Assembly: GCA_025350425.1 (NCBI GenBank)
Contig: JANXXW010000081.1
Span: forward strand, 1-11,293
Direction: 5' to 3'
From: Rhodospirillales bacterium
Lineage (GTDB): Bacteria; Pseudomonadota; Alphaproteobacteria; Acetobacterales; Acetobacteraceae
Length of the DNA stretch: 11,293 nucleotides
Shown here: positions 6,321 through 11,293 of the stretch, one piece after another
How the letters are laid out: each line of letters opens with the position of its first letter
Position numbering within the stretch: position 1 is the first letter of the stretch
Position numbers and translations under genes: made by a program
The notes under the pieces: generated by a model
Told to the model about the DNA's origin: nothing
Seen by the model: the letters and a program-made list of their open reading frames with translations, nothing else
The model's database searches: none

Positions 6321-9103
6321 CGAAAACATCGTCATTGCGCGCCCCTCTGTCATCCGGACTCACCCCCATGATTACCTTCGAACTTGACGGCACCCAGATC
6401 GAAGCCGCTGCCGGCGAGACCATCTTCCAGGTCGCCGCCCGTCAGGGCATCGAGATCCCGCATCTCTGCTACTCCTCGGAGCCTAGCTACCGCGCCGACG
6501 GCAACTGCCGCGCCTGCATGGTCGAGATCGCCGGCGAGCGCGTCCTCGCCCCCTCCTGCATGCGTACGCCCGCCCAGGGAATGCGCGTCACCACCGCCAG
6601 CCCGCGCGCGGTCAGCGCCCGCAAGATGGTCATGGAACTGCTCCTAGCCGACCAGCCGGCGATTGAAAACTCTCCTGATCCGGTCTCGAAATTCCGCAAG
6701 TGGGTTGACAAGGTCGGCCTGGAGGATTCCCGCTTCCCGGGCGCCCATCGTTGGAACTCGGATAACAGCCACACTGCGATGGCGGTCAACCTCGATGCCT
6801 GCATCCAATGCGGCCTGTGCGTGCGCGCCTGCCGCGAGGTGCAGATGAACGACGTCATCGGCATGGCCCATCGCGGCAACCGCGAGAAGATCGTGTTCGA
6901 TTTCGACGACGCCATGGGAGACAGCACCTGCGTCGCGTGCGGCGAATGCGTCCAGGCCTGTCCGACCGGCGCCCTGATGCCGTCGGCATTGCTGGAAAAC
7001 AGCGTCCGCACCCAATACGCCGACCGCGCGGTAGACAGCCTGTGCCCGTATTGCGGCGTCGGCTGCCAGATGACCTACCACGTCAAGGGTGATCGCATCC
7101 TGCATGTCGAGGGCCGCGACGGTCCCGCCAACCACAACCGCCTATGCGTCAAGGGCCGCTTTGGCTTCGACTACATCCATCATCCGCATCGCCTGACCAA
7201 GCCACTGATCCGTATCGATGGCGTGGCCAAGGACGCCAACGACTCCGTCGATCCCGCCAACCCGTGGACGCATTTCCGCGAAGCCACCTGGGAGGAAGCG
7301 CTGGACCGCGCGGCCGGTGGCTTCACTGCGATACGTACGGCACGCGGCGGCAACGCGCTGGCCGGCTTCGGCAGCGCCAAGGGCTCCAACGAGGAAGCCT
7401 ATCTGTTCCAGAAGCTCGTCCGCACCGGCTTCGGCACCAACAACGTCGATCACTGCACACGGCTTTGCCATGCCTCCTCGGTCGCTGCCTTGATGGAGGG
7501 GCTTAATTCCGGCTCCGTGACTGCGCCATTCTCGGCGGCGCTCGACGCCGAGATCATCATGGTCATCGGCTGCAACCCGACCGTGAATCACCCGGTTGCC
7601 GCCACCTTTATCAAGAACGCCGTGCGGAACGGCGCGAAGCTCATAGTTATCGACCCGCGCGGCCAGGCACTCTCGCGCTTCGCCACCTGGAACCTGCAAT
7701 TCAAGCCAGGCACCGACGTCGCGTTGCTCAACGCCATCCTGCACACCATCGTGGAGGAGGGCCTCGTCGACCAGCAATACGTGCAGGCTCACACCGAAGG
7801 TTTTGAGGATCTCGCCGCTCGCCTCAAGGATTTCTCGCCCGAGAAGATGGCCGATGTCTGCGGCGTGTCCGCCGCAATCCTTCGCACCGTGGCGCGCGCC
7901 TATGCCAAATCCCGCGCGTCGTTGGTGTTCTGGGGCATGGGCATCTCCCAGCACGTTCACGGCACCGATAACTCGCGCTGCCTCATCGCGCTCGCGCTGA
8001 TCACCGGCCAGATCGGCCGCCCCGGCGCCGGCCTGCATCCTTTGCGCGGCCAGAACAACGTCCAGGGCGCGTCGGACGCGGGCCTTATCCCGATGGTGTT
8101 CCCCGACTACCAGCCTGTCGGTGACGACCGCGTGCGCGGCTTCCTCGAGGAGCTTTGGCAGACTCATCTCGATCGTCAGCCTGGCCTCACCGTGGTGGAG
8201 ATCATGCACGCCATCCAGCACGGCGAGATCACCGGCCTGTATGTCGAGGGCGAGAACCCTGCGATGTCCGACCCCGACCTCAACTTCGCCCGAACCGCGT
8301 TGGCGAAACTCGAACACCTCGTCGTGCAGGACCTGTTTCTGACCGAGACCGCGTTTCACGCCGATGTCGTGCTGCCTGCCTCCGCCTTCGCCGAAAAGGC
8401 CGGTACCTTCACTAACACCGACCGCCGCGTGCAACTCGCTCGCCCCGTGTTGCCGCCGCCCGGCAATGCGCGCCAGGACCTCTGGATCATCCAGGAGATC
8501 GCCCGCCGCATGGGCCTCGGCTGGAACTATGAGGGCCCGGCCGAGGTATTCGCCGAAATGGCCAGTACCATGCCCTCGATGGCCAACATCACCTGGGAGC
8601 GCCTGGAGCGGGAAGGGGCCGTCACTTACCCCGTCGATGCCCCAGACAAGCCCGGCAACGAGATTATCTTCGCCAACGGCTTCCCCACCGCCAACGGCCG
8701 CGCGAAGCTGGTTGCTGCCTCGGTCTTGCCGCCAGATGAGCTGCCGGACACCGAGTTCGACATGGTGCTGTCCACCGGCCGCGTGCTCGAGCACTGGCAC
8801 ACCGGCTCCATGACCCGTCGCGCCAAGGCGCTCGACGACATCGAGCCCGAGGCATATGCCTTCCTCTCCCCGCAGGAACTCGGCCGCCGTGGCCTGCACG
8901 CGGGCAGCGATATCCGTGTCCAGACCCGCCGAGGCACCATTACAATCAAGGCCCGCGCGGACCGCGACGTGCCCGCGAACATGGTGTTTATTCCGTTCTG
9001 CTACGCCGAAGCCGCCGCCAACCTGCTCACCAATCCAGCCCTGGACCCGGTCGGTAAAATCCCCGAGTTCAAGTTCTGTGCCGCGAGAGTAGCCGCCGCC
9101 TAA
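6317..9103 (+). CDS. fdh1A: NAD-dependent formate dehydrogenase alpha subunit (Mo/W-bis-pterin catalytic subunit, FDH1 type)
   Basis: This 928-residue subunit oxidises formate to CO2 at a bis-pterin Mo or W centre. Domains in order: a 2Fe-2S ferredoxin domain (about 18-95; Cys51, 64, 67, 81); two 4Fe-4S ferredoxin motifs (Cys162/165/168/172 and Cys205/208/211/215); and the pterin-enzyme 4Fe-4S domain (Cys243, 246, 250, 277). The catalytic domain has Cys384-His385 in DHCTRLCHAS, where Cys384 is the expected metal ligand, and Arg577 in LRGQNNVQGASD. The C-terminal dinucleotide-binding domain spans about 812-928. Active-site Cys and not Sec is used. The His-plus-Cys cluster motif found between the 2Fe-2S and 4Fe-4S parts of NuoG- and FdsA-type proteins is not visible; as I recall, Fdh1A of Methylobacterium extorquens lacks it too. 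That enzyme holds tungsten, but metal choice cannot be read from sequence. The start at 6317 overlaps fdh1B as ATGA and has GAGGAG upstream. No fdhD or pterin-synthesis gene is nearby. Confidence 0.95.
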   Translation: MTKTSSLRAPLSSGLTPMITFELDGTQIEAAAGETIFQVAARQGIEIPHLCYSSEPSYRADGNCRACMVEIAGERVLAPSCMRTPAQGMRVTTASPRAVSARKMVMELLLADQPAIENSPDPVSKFRKWVDKVGLEDSRFPGAHRWNSDNSHTAMAVNLDACIQCGLCVRACREVQMNDVIGMAHRGNREKIVFDFDDAMGDSTCVACGECVQACPTGALMPSALLENSVRTQYADRAVDSLCPYCGVGCQMTYHVKGDRILHVEGRDGPANHNRLCVKGRFGFDYIHHPHRLTKPLIRIDGVAKDANDSVDPANPWTHFREATWEEALDRAAGGFTAIRTARGGNALAGFGSAKGSNEEAYLFQKLVRTGFGTNNVDHCTRLCHASSVAALMEGLNSGSVTAPFSAALDAEIIMVIGCNPTVNHPVAATFIKNAVRNGAKLIVIDPRGQALSRFATWNLQFKPGTDVALLNAILHTIVEEGLVDQQYVQAHTEGFEDLAARLKDFSPEKMADVCGVSAAILRTVARAYAKSRASLVFWGMGISQHVHGTDNSRCLIALALITGQIGRPGAGLHPLRGQNNVQGASDAGLIPMVFPDYQPVGDDRVRGFLEELWQTHLDRQPGLTVVEIMHAIQHGEITGLYVEGENPAMSDPDLNFARTALAKLEHLVVQDLFLTETAFHADVVLPASAFAEKAGTFTNTDRRVQLARPVLPPPGNARQDLWIIQEIARRMGLGWNYEGPAEVFAEMASTMPSMANITWERLEREGAVTYPVDAPDKPGNEIIFANGFPTANGRAKLVAASVLPPDELPDTEFDMVLSTGRVLEHWHTGSMTRRAKALDDIEPEAYAFLSPQELGRRGLHAGSDIRVQTRRGTITIKARADRDVPANMVFIPFCYAEAAANLLTNPALDPVGKIPEFKFCAARVAAA

Positions 9104-10662
9104 ACCACCTCTCCCTCTCTCCTTGAGGGAGAGGGAGAGGACACGAGTGAATGGTCCGACTCCGCACGTGGGGGTGGTTCACCCCTCATCCCAACCCTCT
9201 CTCTCACGGGGGGAGGGAGCGGTGCTGGGTCGGCCCGCAATGCTGCCGTCTTTAGTTTTACCAGTTGCCCGCTCAACTCCGCCCCGGCATCGGCGTCCAA
9301 CCGCCACGATATCAACGGCGCGAACAACGCGATTGCCGCCACCAGCAGGAAAGCGGCGGTGAAATCGGACAGCGCCGGCGCCGTGTGTCTCGCCACGAAC
9401 ATCGAACCCGCCAATGCCGCCGCAGCCGTGGCGATGCCGAGCGAGATGCATAGCTGCTGGAACGTCGTGTAGAAACTTGTCGCAGCGCTCATCTTGCTGC
9501 GCTGGATGTCGGCATAGGCGATGGTGTTGTAGGCCATGAACTGCAACGACTGGAAAAAGCCGCCTATTACCAGCACGGCATAGATCGCCGCCAACGGCCA
9601 ACTCGGCCGGAACGCCGCCGAACTCCCCAACAGCAACGTGGCGATGAACCCCACCCAAACCAGCGTGTTGCGAAACCCGATCCGCTTCAGGATCTGCCGT
9701 GCCGCGAGCCGCACCAGGAGGGAGCCGGCGGCGCTCGCGAAGGTGATCATCCCGCTTGCGGTTGCCGACATCCCGAAGCCGATCTGCAGCATCATCGGCA
9801 GCAGGAACGGCATCGCTCCCACCGCAATGCGCGACAGCGCGCCCGCCAACACGGAAATCCCGAATGTCGGCACGCGCATCAGCGAGAAATCCAGGATTGG
9901 ATGCGGGTGTCCGCGCGAATGCCACCAATAAAGCCCGCCGCTCGCCACGCCGATCGCCAGCAATGCGCCGGTCTCCACCACCGATCCCACGCCCCGGCTC
10001 GCCAGCTCCAGCCCGAACATCAGTGACGCCAGGGCGATGCCGCTCAGCACGAAACCCTGGAAGTCGAAGCGCCCAGGCTCCTTCTCCCGCACGTCGTCGA
10101 TGAACAGCGTCACCAGGATCAGGCCGATCACGCCGATCGGCACGTTGATGTAGAAGATCCAGCGCCAGTTGAGAGTGTCCACGATGAACCCGCCGATCGG
10201 CGGTCCCAGCACCGGGCCGATTGTTGCCGGGATCATCAGCCACGTCATCGCGGTGATCAGCTCCGCCTTGGACGCTGAGCGGATCAGCACCAGCCGCCCG
10301 ACCGGCACCATCATTGCGCCGCCGATCCCCTGGAGGACGCGCGACGCGATCAGGAACGAAAGCGTCGGTGACTGTGCACAGAGTATCGAACCGATCGTGA
10401 ACAGCGCGATCGCGGCCCGGAACACGGTGCGCGCACCGAACCGGTCCGCCGCCGTCCCGCTCACCGGGATGAAAACCGCGAGGCTCAGCAGGTAGGACGT
10501 GAGCGCCACGTTCATGTGCAGCGGCTCGGTGTTGAACGATCGCGCCATGGTCGGCAACGCGGTGGCCAGCACGGTGCCGTCGACCTGTTCCATGAACATC
10601 GCGGAGGCGACGATCAACGCCGTCAGATATAGCCGCCTGGAACGGGCGGTGGGAGCAGTCAA
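9100..10662 (-). CDS. DHA2/EmrB-type MFS exporter, 14 predicted helices
   Basis: This 520-residue proton-driven exporter belongs to the drug:H+ antiporter-2 group. Motifs seen: D1 MEQVDGTVLATALP (24-37), motif A GTAADRFGARTVF (69-81), motif B RVLQGIGGAMMVP (about 108-120) and motif C PATIGPVLGPPIGG (about 145-158), followed by NWRWIFYINVPIGV. These are diagnostic of the family; the substrate is unknown, and 'multidrug' would be a guess. I chose TTG 10662-10660 as the start. It overlaps the TGA of the upstream oxidoreductase as TTGA and puts ten residues before helix 1; the only upstream ATG is deep in the neighbour's coding sequence, and the next Met is inside helix 1. The ribosome-binding site is poor (GGAGG about 20 nt away), so reinitiation is likely. 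The last 40 or so residues, rich in Pro, Arg and Ser, come from palindromic repeat DNA, and the TAG stop (9102-9100) overlaps the fdh1A stop on the other strand. Confidence 0.87.
   Translation of the reverse strand: MTAPTARSRRLYLTALIVASAMFMEQVDGTVLATALPTMARSFNTEPLHMNVALTSYLLSLAVFIPVSGTAADRFGARTVFRAAIALFTIGSILCAQSPTLSFLIASRVLQGIGGAMMVPVGRLVLIRSASKAELITAMTWLMIPATIGPVLGPPIGGFIVDTLNWRWIFYINVPIGVIGLILVTLFIDDVREKEPGRFDFQGFVLSGIALASLMFGLELASRGVGSVVETGALLAIGVASGGLYWWHSRGHPHPILDFSLMRVPTFGISVLAGALSRIAVGAMPFLLPMMLQIGFGMSATASGMITFASAAGSLLVRLAARQILKRIGFRNTLVWVGFIATLLLGSSAAFRPSWPLAAIYAVLVIGGFFQSLQFMAYNTIAYADIQRSKMSAATSFYTTFQQLCISLGIATAAAALAGSMFVARHTAPALSDFTAAFLLVAAIALFAPLISWRLDADAGAELSGQLVKLKTAALRADPAPLPPPVRERVGMRGEPPPRAESDHSLVSSPSPSRREGEVV
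9108..9140. repeat. Perfect CT/GA palindrome directly after fdh1A
   Basis: CCTCTCCCTCTC (9108-9119) is the exact reverse complement of GAGAGGGAGAGG (9129-9140), 12 bp around a 9-nt centre that can add one G-U and one G-C pair. It starts 4 nt after the fdh1A stop, so on the RNA it could act as a terminator or 3'-protecting hairpin, although no T-run follows. The motif resembles interspersed palindromes common between genes in proteobacterial genomes. Here it also lies inside the reading frame of the opposing exporter gene. Confidence 0.65.
9181..9219. repeat. Second, degenerate palindrome with a conserved-looking flank
   Basis: CTCTCTCTC (9197-9205) can pair with GGGGAGGGAG-type sequence at 9211-9219 in RNA, using two G-U pairs and a 5-nt loop. 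It is preceded by the phrase CCCCTCATCCCAACCCTC (9182-9199), which from memory is often seen next to such CT/GA palindromes in intergenic repeats. With the 9108-9140 palindrome it looks like one composite repeat of about 110 nt. Copy number in the genome cannot be seen from here. Confidence 0.45.
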
Positions 10663-11293
10663 AGCCTGTCCGACGCTGGGTTGACCTCCGAATAGCGTTC
10701 CTCGATCCAGGGATCGCCGCGCATGGCATAGCCGTTCACTTCCCAGTAGCCGGCCCGCGCCTCGGTGCGGAACTCGATCCGGTGCAGCCACTTGGAGGAC
10801 TTCCAGAAATACAGATGCGGCACCACCAGGCGCACCGGCCCGCCATGTTCCTCGGTCAGCGGAGCATCCTCCCAGCTATGTGCCAGCATCGCGTTCTCAG
10901 CGGCGAAATCGCGTAGTTCGATGTTGGTGGTGTAGCCGTCATAGCTGTGCAGCACGATGAAATCGGCCCCGGCCTTGGGCCTACAGGCATCCAGCAGGTC
11001 GCGGGTGGAAACGCCGTCCCACCTGTTGTCGTAGCGCGACCATGTCGTCACGCAATGGATGTCCGAGACCTCGCGCCGCTGCGGCATTGCGGCGAAGGCG
11101 CTCCAATCCAGCGTGATCGGCTGCTCGACCGCTCCGAACACCCGCAACTCCCATTTCTCCCGTGGGATCGCCGGCTGCCGCCCCAGATCCAGCACTGGCC
11201 AGTCCCGCACCAGATGCTGCCCCGGCGGTAATCGTTCTTCCTCTTGTCGAGGCCGGGCCAGTCCTCGTGCTTGAGCATGACGCAGGAAGGATT
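10659..11293 (-). CDS. Sulfite-oxidase-fold molybdopterin oxidoreductase, 5' end probably beyond the window
   Basis: This is a single-domain Mo-cofactor enzyme of the sulfite oxidase/YedY superfamily. Family signs are DWPVLDLG near the N-terminus, SDIHCVTTWSRYDNRWDGV, whose Cys (residue 53 counted from the GTG at 11210) is the expected Mo ligand, HSYDGYTTNIEL, GGPVRLVVPHLYFWKSSKWL, and the C-terminal GYWEVNGYAMRGDPWIEERY. No haem or signal peptide is visible, so a cytoplasmic enzyme is likely; the substrate is unknown. From GTG 11210 it would be 183 residues. However, the frame stays open to the right edge and reads LPPGQHLV just before that GTG, a segment I recall as conserved in this family. 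No ATG, GTG or TTG occurs in frame between 11211 and 11293, so the real start is probably outside. The stop overlaps the TTG of the exporter gene, indicating an operon. Confidence 0.85.
   Translation of the reverse strand, partial: SFLRHAQARGLARPRQEEERLPPGQHLVRDWPVLDLGRQPAIPREKWELRVFGAVEQPITLDWSAFAAMPQRREVSDIHCVTTWSRYDNRWDGVSTRDLLDACRPKAGADFIVLHSYDGYTTNIELRDFAAENAMLAHSWEDAPLTEEHGGPVRLVVPHLYFWKSSKWLHRIEFRTEARAGYWEVNGYAMRGDPWIEERYSEVNPASDRL

Noticed and set aside
7142..8899. Long open frame of 585 codons antisense to fdh1A
   Set aside because: Same artefact of high-GC third positions; the + strand protein shows the complete catalytic subunit with all ligands.
4635..9103. Respiratory complex I genes nuoE, nuoF and nuoG
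   Set aside because: NuoE and NuoF are fused, the alpha subunit has the formate dehydrogenase active site (Cys384-His385 and Arg577), and no other nuo genes are present.
9104..9235. CRISPR array or tandem repeat
   Set aside because: There are only two unlike palindromes and no regularly spaced identical repeats.
9179..10729. Second - strand frame of 516 codons overlapping the exporter
   Set aside because: Composition is Arg/Asp/Gly-rich without membrane helices, whereas the other frame gives a clear DHA2 transporter.
11048..11278. ATG-started 76-codon frame at the right edge as the start of the oxidoreductase
   Set aside because: It is in a different frame from the sulfite-oxidase-fold protein; joining them would need a frameshift, and the in-frame upstream sequence (LPPGQHLV) already looks native.

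Overview
The window is about 11.3 kb of GC-rich, tightly packed bacterial DNA. Base composition, codon use and the protein types point to an alphaproteobacterium. Acetobacteraceae/Rhodospirillales is my best guess, partly because the PheT carries an insertion that I associate with that group; this is inference, not a database match. No rRNA, tRNA, CRISPR array, transposase or integrase is visible.

Left part (1-2940, + strand): the 3' end of pheS followed by a complete pheT, with stop and start overlapping as GTGA. These are the alpha and beta subunits of phenylalanyl-tRNA synthetase, a housekeeping anchor. A 12-bp perfect hairpin follows pheT and lies between convergent genes.

Middle part (3017-9103): a formate module. 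On the - strand is an OFA-family (oxalate/formate antiporter-like) MFS transporter. Its stop codon overlaps, as ATGA, the start of a 32-residue single-helix membrane protein with a strong ribosome-binding site, probably a small subunit of the transporter. Diverging from it across a 137-nt regulatory gap is a two-gene operon on the + strand encoding a soluble NAD-dependent, Mo- or W-bis-pterin formate dehydrogenase of the Methylobacterium FDH1 type. Its beta subunit is a NuoE-NuoF fusion (2Fe-2S, FMN/NADH, 4Fe-4S). Its alpha subunit carries an N-terminal 2Fe-2S domain, two 4Fe-4S ferredoxin motifs and the pterin catalytic domain with Cys384, His385 and Arg577. The two genes also overlap as ATGA. 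The likely joint job is to move formate or a related carboxylate across the membrane and oxidise it to CO2 with production of NADH; reversal (CO2 reduction) is known for this enzyme class.

Right part (9100-11293, - strand): a DHA2/EmrB-type 14-helix MFS exporter, translationally coupled (TTGA overlap) behind a sulfite-oxidase-fold molybdopterin oxidoreductase whose 5' end probably lies beyond the window. The exporter's reading frame runs through a pair of pyrimidine/purine palindromes and ends on a stop codon that overlaps the fdh1A stop on the other strand.

The items most worth a second look are the tiny transporter partner, the FDH1-transporter pairing with its hairpin-bearing leader, and the exporter C-terminus built from repeat DNA. 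I see no clear evidence of a wholly new system; most of the window is explained by known families.
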